NCBI GenBank assembly: GCA_903920975.1
Contig: CAIXNZ010000071.1
Coordinates: 1-15,998, forward strand
DNA length: 15,998 bases
Source of the DNA: Candidatus Falkowiibacteriota bacterium
Lineage (GTDB): Bacteria; Patescibacteriota; Patescibacteriia; CAIXNZ01
Reading direction: 5' to 3'
A program made the translations under genes and the position numbers. The notes under the pieces were generated by a model. That model had not been told where the DNA came from and searched no databases. It worked only from the letters and a program-made list of their open reading frames with translations. Of this stretch, positions 1 through 7,307 are shown in pieces (position 1 is the stretch's first letter; every line of letters begins with the position of its first letter).

Positions 1-20
1 AAATAATATTTTTTAATTAT

Positions 21-51
21 GGGCTCCCTATTACATGGTAACAGAGAGCCC
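21..51. terminator. Hairpin just beyond the M23 gene, possible terminator
   Basis: GGGCTC (21-26) pairs with GAGCCC (46-51), and inside it TTAC (31-34) pairs with GTAA (38-41). It lies 8 nt beyond the stop codon of the leftward M23 gene. The sequence after it on the minus strand is AT-rich but has no clean U-run; on the plus strand it is followed by a short GTTTT. It probably marks the transcript end, but the strand on which it works is unclear. Confidence 0.45.
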
Positions 52-58
52 GTTTTAA

Positions 59-2905
59 CTAGCTATATCTCAGTCGTCGAATAAGTGGCAGTAAAAGCGG
101 TAAAAAGATTACCAACCAATAGACAATGATGTTATTAAATTTTGCAGTAGCCGGTAATAATTGACAACCGCCAACACTTTTACTTCCATTGCCATCATCT
201 TTTTCAGTCGTATCGCCATGACCAGATGGTGGCGGTGGAGGCGGTGTTGTCGTACAGTCAGAAGGACAAGAGGCTGAATTTTCCCCGCTGTCACAAATAC
301 CATTACCGCAAGTATTTGGCGGCGGCGGAGTAATATTAACCACCAAGTTAAAAACCAGGTTTTTTCCACCCATACCATTGTCTTCGGTATAAATGATTTC
401 CTGATTATTAACCAGTAGTTTTTGTCCGCTCAAAATCCCCTGCCAATCAGCCAGCCATAAATTATCTTCAAACTGCATATTGCAATAAACCATTGCCGAG
501 CTAAAAACCTCGAGAGTTTTATCTTTAAGGCCTGCGCTCAAAATAGGATTATTGCTTTCCAGATTTGCGCCATAGCAATAGAGCTTGGGATACGAATAAG
601 TACCCTGATACTCAAATTGCAATTGGCCGCTGGAATTAATAGTTGGCATTACTCCTGGCGGTGGAGGCGGTGGTGTTATGGTGCAATCAACTGGACAAGA
701 ATTTTCATCCTCGCCACTATCGCAAACGCCATTACCACAGTTATTTGTCGGGGGTGGCGGTATTGTTCCGCCACCTGTACCAAAATCGCCTTCGTAGACC
801 AAGATTAAAGTATCAAACGCCACTGTTTTGGCCGGATTATCACTGGTTTTGGAAAATACATCAACGCTGTATTCCCAATTTGTAAAATAATCATAGGTGC
901 CCAGATAAGCCAGCTTATTCGCGTTATCATTTGCCTGGTCAACCAAAACTTCAAAGGGATTGGCCACGCTTTGGCGGTTATGCCAAATGCGATAGCGCAC
1001 ATTTTTGGCCGTGGCATAATAGCGCGGTATAACAGCGTACAAAGAATAGGCGCCGGCAACTGGCAGATAAAAATGATAAGCAGCAGCATTGTCTTTAGCC
1101 GTTGAAAGCAGCCAAATATAATTGTCATTGCCAACAGCGGCTAATGGCGTGCCATCAGTTGCCCTGCCCTGCCTTTGCCAAAGACTGGTATCAAGTTCAA
1201 CGTGAGTAGCGCCGTTTGTATCCAGCTGATAGCCTGAGACAAAAATTGTTAAAGGTTTTTGCGCGCTTTCAGCCATATTGGCTTCTATAAATTCAATTGG
1301 ATCAACCCAAGATTTCAGATAAGTGACAAAATCAGTGGCAGGCCAATAACCAGGTCCTAATTGATCATAACCATTGATGCGGATTTCAAAGTGCAGATGC
1401 GGACTATAATTGCCATTGCCATCGCCCACTGTGCCGATTTGCCAACCCATTTTTACATAAGTGGATTTTTTTACCATCTGATCCTGTGTTATGACAGTGC
1501 CGTCATCCTTAATTATTTTTATTTCATTAAGATGGCCATAAAGCACGTAGATTTGCGTTACTGTCTGGCCATTGGGCAAGGTAAAACTTTTTCCTGATTT
1601 GGCAGTGATTTGCAAAATCAGGTAATTACCCCAACCGCTGGTCCAGCCAAAATTGTAAATCTGCGCATTGGCAATCGCATAGAGCGGCGTACCTAAATCA
1701 TTAACGCCTTTGAGATTCAAATCAGCTCCCAGATGTATTTTATCAGCGTAGGCAAAAAGCGAGCCAAACGGCTGATAATCAAAGCAACCACCAACCGGAA
1801 TTTGCGAATCGCCTTCCAGTCTGTAGATTTTCGAACACGTCATTGGATAAATAAAGTGTTCGGCGTATTTGTAATCATCTACTGGCGGCGGAGCTTGGCA
1901 AGAACTTTGGCAATCGCTCAAAGTGCTATATAGACCCAAAGTACTTTGAGAACAATTACCGCTCAGACTATTGCAGGAATATCTTGTAGCTGGTGGCAAA
2001 GCGCAATTATTCTGACAGTCAATCAAACTGCTGTATTGGCCACTCGAAGATGCACTGCAAGTGTTGTTAACTGTGTTGCAAGAATATTTCTGCACTGGTG
2101 GCGTACAAGAACCTTGGCAACTCGCCAAAGTGCTGTATGTGCCTGAAGAACTAATTGAACAGGTTCCATTTACAGTATTGCAAGTGTACTTTTGCTCTGG
2201 TGGCGGAGTTGGCAAATCAACGCCAACTGTTATTTGTCCGCCTGGTTCATAAGCAATGTTGCCGGCCCTATCTTTTACCCAAAGAGTAAAAGTATAAAGT
2301 CCTTCGGCCGGCGCTGTAAAATTGTAATTCACTGCTGTTCCAAAAAATTCCAGATAAAATTGATTGGTTATGCCTGAGGGCGTCCAACCGCTTATGGAAT
2401 ATCCGCTGGGCACTATCACATAGATTCTGATAAATTCGACGCCGCTCAAATTATCTGATGAAAAAACCGAGACGTTGAAAGTGCTTTGCTGATAAACAGT
2501 ATTATTTACCAGGTTGGTAAAGTTGGCCGTGGGCAGCTGAGTGTCAGAAATGACTTCAATTTGCGGTCCATATTCCCAAGTGCCATCGCTTTTAAAAACC
2601 CAGTAAGTCACTGTAACCTTTTGATTTTGTAAACCATCAAGGCGCCACATCACGCGTTGTGTGACAGAAGATAAATCGTAGTACCACCATCCATTGGCAT
2701 TTGTCCAGCCAGTATTTTGTCCCTGGCTATTATTGCTTTGACCCTTGACATAGGCGCGCCACTTCACAAAACCCGTGGCATTATTAACCCCAAACTCAAT
2801 GCCGTTTGCATTGGTGGGATTTTGCTTAATATACATATCATGAGGCCAAACTTCTTCTGACCAAAGTCCCAGTAAAAACAAACCAATCATTAATACCCTT
2901 TTCAT
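59..2905 (-). CDS. Secreted M23 (LytM-type) metallopeptidase with Cys-rich repeats and C-terminal anchor
   Basis: This 948-residue exported protein probably cleaves peptidoglycan cross-links at the cell surface. Residues 1-22 form a signal peptide. Three Cys-rich repeats of about 30 residues (K/RYxCN...C...YSxLxxCQxxC) span roughly 239-336, separated by proline-rich linkers. The M23 domain covers about 375-545: zinc ligands H391 and D395 (HLGAD) and H505, with H458 (YGHL) and H503 (HLHFE) as the other active-site histidines, so it looks catalytically intact. A beta-rich region at about 555-706 resembles golvesin/carbohydrate-binding domains (inference). Two CGNGxCDSGE...C modules follow (723-741, 866-884), flanked by proline runs. 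The C-terminus has GGC, a hydrophobic segment (about 926-942) and RRLRYS, like a membrane anchor or sorting signal. The ATG has AAGGAG 7 nt upstream. Substrate and exact bond are not deducible. Confidence 0.87.
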   Translation of the reverse strand: MKRVLMIGLFLLGLWSEEVWPHDMYIKQNPTNANGIEFGVNNATGFVKWRAYVKGQSNNSQGQNTGWTNANGWWYYDLSSVTQRVMWRLDGLQNQKVTVTYWVFKSDGTWEYGPQIEVISDTQLPTANFTNLVNNTVYQQSTFNVSVFSSDNLSGVEFIRIYVIVPSGYSISGWTPSGITNQFYLEFFGTAVNYNFTAPAEGLYTFTLWVKDRAGNIAYEPGGQITVGVDLPTPPPEQKYTCNTVNGTCSISSSGTYSTLASCQGSCTPPVQKYSCNTVNNTCSASSSGQYSSLIDCQNNCALPPATRYSCNSLSGNCSQSTLGLYSTLSDCQSSCQAPPPVDDYKYAEHFIYPMTCSKIYRLEGDSQIPVGGCFDYQPFGSLFAYADKIHLGADLNLKGVNDLGTPLYAIANAQIYNFGWTSGWGNYLILQITAKSGKSFTLPNGQTVTQIYVLYGHLNEIKIIKDDGTVITQDQMVKKSTYVKMGWQIGTVGDGNGNYSPHLHFEIRINGYDQLGPGYWPATDFVTYLKSWVDPIEFIEANMAESAQKPLTIFVSGYQLDTNGATHVELDTSLWQRQGRATDGTPLAAVGNDNYIWLLSTAKDNAAAYHFYLPVAGAYSLYAVIPRYYATAKNVRYRIWHNRQSVANPFEVLVDQANDNANKLAYLGTYDYFTNWEYSVDVFSKTSDNPAKTVAFDTLILVYEGDFGTGGGTIPPPPTNNCGNGVCDSGEDENSCPVDCTITPPPPPPGVMPTINSSGQLQFEYQGTYSYPKLYCYGANLESNNPILSAGLKDKTLEVFSSAMVYCNMQFEDNLWLADWQGILSGQKLLVNNQEIIYTEDNGMGGKNLVFNLVVNITPPPPNTCGNGICDSGENSASCPSDCTTTPPPPPPSGHGDTTEKDDGNGSKSVGGCQLLPATAKFNNIIVYWLVIFLPLLLPLIRRLRYS

Positions 2906-2951
2906 TTTAGTTCTCCTTTATTTATCCAGAAGTTGAGCTGGATTTTTTTTA

Positions 2952-2982
2952 CTCCGACCCCCCGCGTCGCGGGGGCTCGGAG
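2952..2982. repeat. Very GC-rich hairpin in the leader of the M23 gene
   Basis: CTCCGA (2952-2957) pairs with TCGGAG (2977-2982), around a second stem of C-runs and G-runs closed by CGCG. It lies 47 bp upstream of the M23 start codon in an otherwise AT-rich leader. On the minus strand it is followed by A residues, not T, so it is not an intrinsic terminator. It could be a mobile palindrome or an mRNA structure. Confidence 0.6.
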
Positions 2983-3078
2983 ATTCCCCCTGAAAAATAT
3001 TCAGAGCTAACAATTACTTTTTCAAACACCTTGCCGTTGGTTCAATTACTTTTTTCTTTCTTTCCATCACCTCCCTTC

Positions 3079-3107
3079 GTCCTCCGTAGCTTTATGCGTA
3101 GGAGGGC
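3079..3107. repeat. Palindromic repeat, family 1, copy A (intergenic)
   Basis: A 29-bp imperfect palindrome, with CCTCC (3081-3085) against GGAGG (3101-3105), core CCGTAGC and end GGAGGGC. It shares its arms, its TAGC core and its GCGxAG right core with the copies at 3647-3675 and 12030-12057. Confidence 0.7.
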
Positions 3108-3130
3108 CTTTAGCTAGTTTTTAAAGTACA

Positions 3131-3157
3131 AAAAAACACCAAAACCTATTGGTGTTT
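3131..3157 (-). terminator. Strong intrinsic terminator in the leader region of the M23 gene
   Basis: A perfect 9-bp stem, AAACACCAA (3134-3142) with TTGGTGTTT (3149-3157), has a 6-nt loop and is followed on the minus strand by a run of T. It sits downstream of a candidate minus-strand promoter (3211-3238) and upstream of the M23 gene. It either ends a short transcript of about 75 nt or acts as an attenuator. Confidence 0.75.
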
Positions 3158-3367
3158 GCTCCTAATTTTTCTGTTTTTGTTTTGATTTATCATATGAATT
3201 TTATATCTAAATCATAACAATTCAATTGAGGCAGACAAGGGATTTTAATAATAAAAATTGACAAAGAATAGCGATAAAATATCCACAAATATAATAAATT
3301 AAAGAGAGTTAGAGATTAAAAAATTGTTAATTGCTAATAACAGCCAGGCGACAGTTTTGTGGAAAAC
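3158..3367. other. AT-rich intergenic stretch, no gene seen
   Basis: No coding region longer than a few codons and no tRNA is visible. It holds the candidate minus-strand promoter at 3211-3238, an isolated plus-strand TTGACA near 3259 without a good -10, and two 8/9 matches to the DnaA box (near 3281 and 3356) that are not enough to call an origin. Confidence 0.6.
3211..3238 (-). promoter_or_regulatory. Candidate promoter for the M23 leader transcript
   Basis: On the minus strand the -35 is TTGTCT (3233-3238), the spacer 16 bp, and the -10 TATGAT (3211-3216). Transcription would begin near 3204 and meet the terminator at 3131-3157 before reaching the M23 gene. Confidence 0.45.
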
Positions 3368-3395
3368 TTGACATAAAAATATTTTTTGCTAAGAT
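3368..3395 (+). promoter_or_regulatory. Promoter of the plus-strand RNA
   Basis: A perfect -35 TTGACA (3368-3373), a 16-bp spacer and a -10 TAAGAT (3390-3395). The expected start site is about 3402, just before the structured region. Confidence 0.7.
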
Positions 3396-3401
3396 GAGAT
3401 C

Positions 3402-3608
3402 ACTCGTCCAAGCCGTGGGCAGGAAGTAGGATATGGGATGGGTTAACCGAATAGACCCTTCAAACCTCCCAACAAAACCCTCCTATAAAAAACTCTAGAA
3501 AACCCTGATCCCGGGGATAAGGTTGGGCCTGGCCCACGGCAAAAAAAACAAAAACCCTTTCGCAACGCCAGGCTTCGGCCTAGACGAGCGAAGGGGTTTA
3601 TTTTTTTG
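3402..3608 (+). ncRNA. Unidentified structured non-coding RNA, about 205 nt
   Basis: There is no coding potential, but the region is a complete transcription unit with promoter, structured body and intrinsic terminator. The body is closed by a perfect 9-bp stem, GCCGTGGGC (3412-3420) with GCCCACGGC (3532-3540). Inside, GGGT and ACCC can form one hairpin, and ATCC/GGAT flanked by AACC/GGTT another near 3505-3527. The 5' end (CTCGTC, about 3403-3408) can also pair with GACGAG (3583-3588) in the terminator loop. The size and end-to-end pairing recall 6S RNA, but I do not recognise conserved 6S, tmRNA, RNase P or SRP motifs, so the family is left open. Confidence 0.65.
3552..3608. terminator. Bidirectional intrinsic terminator with UUCG tetraloop
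   Basis: A 12-bp stem (one G-U pair) forms between 3552-3563 and 3588-3599. Its loop contains a smaller stem, AGGC-TTCG-GCCT, a stable UUCG tetraloop. On the plus strand it is followed by TTTATTTTTTT and ends the RNA. On the minus strand it is followed by a T-rich tract and ends the leftward 622-residue gene. Confidence 0.85.
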
Positions 3609-3634
3609 AAAAAATTACCTTTCTTTTCAAAGAG

Positions 3635-5503
3635 CTATTTGCCTTTGTCCGTCGTAGCCTCTGGCGAAGACGGGCGGGCAAACACCCAAGGGTCATAGCT
3701 AGCCCAATGACGGCCAGGGCTGCCATCGTAGTCGTCAAGCCACCGACCAGTGTCAGCGCGGTTGACACTGAATACACGGAGGCGGCCGGAAGAAGCGGTG
3801 AGAGGTCCTGAGCCAATCAAAAGATATTCGCCCATGGGCTGATCTTTATATTGCAGCCGCAATTGCGGTCCAACCTCGGCTGGCGCGATTTCCAGACCCA
3901 GCTCCCGCGCTTTTTCATAAATCTGCTGTCTGGTCGCGCCGTCAGGAAATCCTAAATCTTTTACCGATAAAATAACCAAATCTAATTTTTCTGCTTTCTT
4001 TGATGGCTTAAACTCTTTATTCTCCATCATTTCTTCAGCATAATCTGATATTCTATAGCCCCTCTCTTTAAGTTCTTTGGTCAATTGTTTGGTATTTTTA
4101 CCGCCGATAGTAATTTCTTTCTGAACTATCCTGCCTTCTGGGAATGAAGTATAAATATGTTCAACATTTGTCAGTTGGTCAAAAATGCCGGGGTAAAGTT
4201 CTCCGACATAGACCTTGGTTTCTTTACTTATTTCACTTTTATTGTGCGCAATCTGATCTGGTCGGCAATCAAAAACAATTGGCGCGTCTTTGAGCGGATC
4301 TCTCTGTTTTCTGATTTCTTCAATGCGCGGATCTTTCTGGTAGCCAAAACCTTCAATCGCTGAATTTATTTCATAAAGAAAAATCAAGTCATCCTTATTT
4401 AATTCTTGCTTAGCCTTAACTTTTTTCTCAATCTGAGTTAATTGCTTCATATCCTCGGTTTTCTTTTCATAAGCTTTGCCATCTGGAAATTCTGCCAGTT
4501 TCTTTTTCGCTACATCGCCGATATATGGATCAAGGTTCTGTTCCTTGGCAATGCCGCGCACTTCTCCAATATCCGAGCCTTGCATCCGAATAGCCACCCT
4601 GGGAATAGTCGGCTGACCCTGCTTATCATAGGAATAATATACATAAAAATCGCCGTTTTTTAACTGGGCTTGAGCGGTTGATTCACCGGCCGTGCACCAG
4701 CCAGTGCCATAGCTCTGCAACGACTCAACAAGCGGCATATGGTCTGTGCCCTGGTCATATTTTACCCATTCGCCTTTGGTATTGACCAATTCATTGGCTT
4801 CAGTTGGCGTTACTTTTTCAATGGCATAAGCGTAAAGTTTGCCGAAATTCGCGCCGTCAAGCAGTTGTTTTAACTCCTGATTGCCTTCTGCGACTGGGAT
4901 CTCTTCTTTATTAGCCTTTTTGATAATCGCATCAACCACATAAGCCAGGGCTTCACGATTTAAATCAGGAAAAGGTGCGACAGTACCCTTGTCGCGCTTG
5001 CCAAAGGCATGCTTGGCTTTATCAAAAGAAGACAGCTTTATCATGCCGTTAAACGCCCAGTATTTTGCCCACATCGGGAAACTGTCTGAATCAGGCGAGG
5101 TAAAATAATTCACCCAGTTATCCAAGGTTGATTCTTGGTCAGTAATTATTACTTCGGTTAATTGCTCCCTCATCTCGTCGGTAATTTCAATATCACCCTC
5201 ACCCCGTTCACGAGCCAATCTTTTCTGGTTTTCATAATAGCCAGCAGGAATATCTTCGGGCTTGATAATATATTTTTTATAATAAGATTCTTTTATCCTA
5301 TCCAAAACTCTTGAATCATCTCTGTGACCCAAATGAGTTTTTTCAATAACTTTAAGCCAGTCAGCGATTTCATCTGCTGGTTTTTGGGATATTTCCTCAC
5401 CTGCTCGTTTTTTCCTTTTCTTTTCATGTTCTATATAACTCGAGGTGTGAAGCTTCTGATCCTTTTCGTGTAAAAATTGTTCCCCCGGATTTTTGATTGG
5501 CAT
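3635..5503 (-). CDS. Unknown 'GWCTAGES' protein with a DGR-like variable C-terminus
   Basis: A 622-residue, highly charged protein with no signal peptide or membrane segment, so probably cytoplasmic. I recall similar large proteins from Parcubacteria but know no function. The central block (about 245-335) carries GTGWCTAGES (266-275) and RVAIRM...IGEVRGIAKEQNLDPYI. It recalls WCT motifs in phage and PcfJ-like proteins (weak inference). The C-terminal module (about 515-610) has GPQLRLQYKDQPMGEYLLIG followed by a variable-looking end, VFSVNR...RWL...W...WVFAR. Of the last 38 codons of this module, 32 end in a pyrimidine. The final ~10 residues (610-619) are encoded by a palindromic repeat. The ATG has no clear Shine-Dalgarno site. 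It lies 86 bp downstream of argS with no terminator between, so the two may be co-transcribed. Confidence 0.8.
   Translation of the reverse strand: MPIKNPGEQFLHEKDQKLHTSSYIEHEKKRKKRAGEEISQKPADEIADWLKVIEKTHLGHRDDSRVLDRIKESYYKKYIIKPEDIPAGYYENQKRLARERGEGDIEITDEMREQLTEVIITDQESTLDNWVNYFTSPDSDSFPMWAKYWAFNGMIKLSSFDKAKHAFGKRDKGTVAPFPDLNREALAYVVDAIIKKANKEEIPVAEGNQELKQLLDGANFGKLYAYAIEKVTPTEANELVNTKGEWVKYDQGTDHMPLVESLQSYGTGWCTAGESTAQAQLKNGDFYVYYSYDKQGQPTIPRVAIRMQGSDIGEVRGIAKEQNLDPYIGDVAKKKLAEFPDGKAYEKKTEDMKQLTQIEKKVKAKQELNKDDLIFLYEINSAIEGFGYQKDPRIEEIRKQRDPLKDAPIVFDCRPDQIAHNKSEISKETKVYVGELYPGIFDQLTNVEHIYTSFPEGRIVQKEITIGGKNTKQLTKELKERGYRISDYAEEMMENKEFKPSKKAEKLDLVILSVKDLGFPDGATRQQIYEKARELGLEIAPAEVGPQLRLQYKDQPMGEYLLIGSGPLTASSGRLRVFSVNRADTGRWLDDYDGSPGRHWASYDPWVFARPSSPEATTDKGK
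3647..3675. repeat. Palindromic repeat, family 1, copy B (3' end of the 622-residue gene)
   Basis: A 29-bp palindrome, GTCCGTC against GACGGGC with one mismatch, core CGTAGCC and GCGAAG. It matches copies A (3079) and C (12030) in arms and core. It encodes residues 610-619 (RPSSPEATTD), directly after the domain end WVFAR. Confidence 0.65.
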
Positions 5504-5543
5504 AAATAGGTAAAATTAAAAAGCTTATTCAGCTGATTTTACT

Positions 5544-5585
5544 TAATTCTTAATTCTATATTCTAAGTTCTGTATTCTAAATTCT
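5544..5585. repeat. Short degenerate repeats of ATTCT
   Basis: About six units of ATTCT or GTTCT spaced 7-10 bp apart (TTAATTCT, TATATTCTAA, GTATTCTAA and so on) fill most of the gap between argS and the next gene. It is low-complexity sequence with no evident role. Confidence 0.5.
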
Positions 5586-5589
5586 CCGT

Positions 5590-7299
5590 CTACATTTCTT
5601 TTAAAATTGGCATGCCTAATACAGCCAAACTGTTTTCCAAAACCTGTTTCGTGGCTTTGATTAAAATTATACGCGCCAAACGAATTTCAGACTCTGCTTT
5701 CATAACCGGCAGTTCATGATAAAAGGTATTAAAGTTCTGGCAAACTCTATGAATAAATTGAGCTAAAATAGCCGGGTCATTTTTAATTTGGGCTTCTAAA
5801 ACAATTTGCGGATATGCTAGTAAATCTTTAATCAATTGTTTTTCAATATTTGATTCCAAGGCCTTGTAATCAGTTTTTCCTGTCAGTTTGATCCCTTCAG
5901 TCTCCGCTTTTTTCAAAATGGAATTTAGGCGGGCATTGGTATAAAGCAAATATGGTCCGGTAAAGCCATCAATCTTTAATGCCTCCTCTATGTCAAAAGT
6001 AATTATTTTATCACTAGCCTGTTTAATCATGCCAAATTTAAGGGCAGCCAAAACAATTTTTTTGCTCACTTCATTTATTTTTTCTTCGCTCCAATCAACA
6101 TGTCTGATTTTTGTTTCATTAACAACCTTAGTCATGGCCGCATCGCGCACTTCTTCATAAGTAACCACATTGCCGGTTCTCGAAGAAATAATACCGCTTT
6201 TTAATTCCACGAATTCATAAGGCACATGCAACATATCTTTTTTAAAGCCCAACAATTCTAAAATTTTAAAAATCTGTTTTAGATACTGAGACTGGCGATT
6301 ATCAACAATATATAATGATTTATCGATCTTGTATTTTTTGAATTTTTTTATAGCCAAAGGAATATCTTTCAAGCCATACAAAGAAGTGCCATCGCCGCGC
6401 AATAAAACCAAAACTCCAAGCTTATATTCTTCCAAATCAGCAATAATCGCTCCCTGACTTTCTTTAATAAAATCTTGTTTTAAAAGCATGGGTAATAATT
6501 TTCTGCCTTCTTTTTCTTCAATGCTTTCAAAAAAATCCACATTAAATTTAATGCCTAATTCATCATAAATTTCATTAAAAGCATCCAGACTCCAATCTCT
6601 GGTCTGTTTCCATAAAAACATTAGATCTCTATCCTTGCCTGCTTCTAATCTTTGTAAAATTTCCTGAACCTGAACCTGTTTTTCCGGGTCACTATTTAAT
6701 TCAACAATGGCGCGACTATATGCCTGGCCTAAAAATTCACCTTTGTCAGGGCCAATATCTGCTTCATTGACATAATTAAGCATGTACCACAATACCTTGG
6801 CTACATGGGCGCCAATATCTCCCAAATAATTAGCGGCAATTACTTTGTAGCCGCTGGCCTGGTATAAATTAACAAGCGCGGAACCAAGACAAATATTTCT
6901 GACATGGCCGATGTGAAATTCCTTATGCGTATTGGGCTGGGAATATTCAATCATCACCTTTTGACCTGACCCGGTTTTATTTAAGCCATAATCACTGCGT
7001 TCTTTTTTTATTTCAGTCAAAATCATTTCCGTCACCTTGGCATAATCAAGTAAAAAATTTAAATAAGAACCAATATTTTTAATATTGATAATAAAACCAC
7101 TCGGCTTAATTACTTTAGCTAAATCTTCAGCAATTTTCTCCGGAGACTTTTTCATTTCCTTGGACAAAATAAAACAAGGCAAAGAAATATCGCCCATCTC
7201 TGCTTGTGGCGGCTCGCGCAAATCTTGCGGCTTAATCTTAAGGCCATGTTTTTTTAACAAAGACGCAATTTCGTTTTTTATTTTGAGATTAATGTCCAT
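5590..7299 (-). CDS. argS: Arginine--tRNA ligase
   Basis: Charges tRNA-Arg with arginine using ATP, in the cytoplasm. From the chosen start it has 569 residues, normal for the family. The N-terminal Add1-type domain (about 1-90) precedes the class I catalytic core, with the HIGH motif at 129-132 (EFHIGHVRN) and a KMSKS-equivalent loop reduced to SSRTG at 372-376, as in many ArgRS. The anticodon-binding DALR domain runs from about 448, ending in the usual LENSLAVLGMPILKEM. The frame stays open upstream to an ATG at 7350, but those 17 residues come from a palindromic repeat and do not look like ArgRS. The ATG at 7299 begins the conserved domain. No Shine-Dalgarno site is visible. tyrS lies 106 bp upstream on the same strand. 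Confidence 0.95.
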   Translation of the reverse strand: MDINLKIKNEIASLLKKHGLKIKPQDLREPPQAEMGDISLPCFILSKEMKKSPEKIAEDLAKVIKPSGFIINIKNIGSYLNFLLDYAKVTEMILTEIKKERSDYGLNKTGSGQKVMIEYSQPNTHKEFHIGHVRNICLGSALVNLYQASGYKVIAANYLGDIGAHVAKVLWYMLNYVNEADIGPDKGEFLGQAYSRAIVELNSDPEKQVQVQEILQRLEAGKDRDLMFLWKQTRDWSLDAFNEIYDELGIKFNVDFFESIEEKEGRKLLPMLLKQDFIKESQGAIIADLEEYKLGVLVLLRGDGTSLYGLKDIPLAIKKFKKYKIDKSLYIVDNRQSQYLKQIFKILELLGFKKDMLHVPYEFVELKSGIISSRTGNVVTYEEVRDAAMTKVVNETKIRHVDWSEEKINEVSKKIVLAALKFGMIKQASDKIITFDIEEALKIDGFTGPYLLYTNARLNSILKKAETEGIKLTGKTDYKALESNIEKQLIKDLLAYPQIVLEAQIKNDPAILAQFIHRVCQNFNTFYHELPVMKAESEIRLARIILIKATKQVLENSLAVLGMPILKEM

Positions 7300-7307
7300 A
7301 GTAATCA

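Noticed and set aside
3014..3070. 18-codon frame (GTG at 3070, stop at 3014-3016, minus strand) with a GGAGG site upstream
   Set aside because: Lysine-rich and very short, overlaps a palindrome-laden leader, and the best ribosome site is too close to its ATG. Not supported as a gene.
3079..3107. Repeat copy A as an intrinsic terminator
   Set aside because: No U-run follows on either strand, and the sequence matches the repeat family found inside genes.
3275..3365. Two near-matches to the DnaA box (ATATCCACA near 3281, TTTTCCACA on the minus strand near 3356) in AT-rich DNA, a possible origin
   Set aside because: Only two imperfect boxes, no dnaA/dnaN/rpmH nearby and no change of gene strand here; chance matches are likely in AT-rich sequence.
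3412..3540. Assignment of the structured RNA as SRP RNA, because of GGAAG near 3421
   Set aside because: The GGAAG lies next to the basal stem, not in an apical loop, and the conserved SRP helix 8 pattern is missing.
3598..3816. 72-codon frame on the minus strand overlapping the end of the 622-residue gene
   Set aside because: It is a frame-shifted reading of the GC-rich variable region, has no ribosome site and crosses the terminator.
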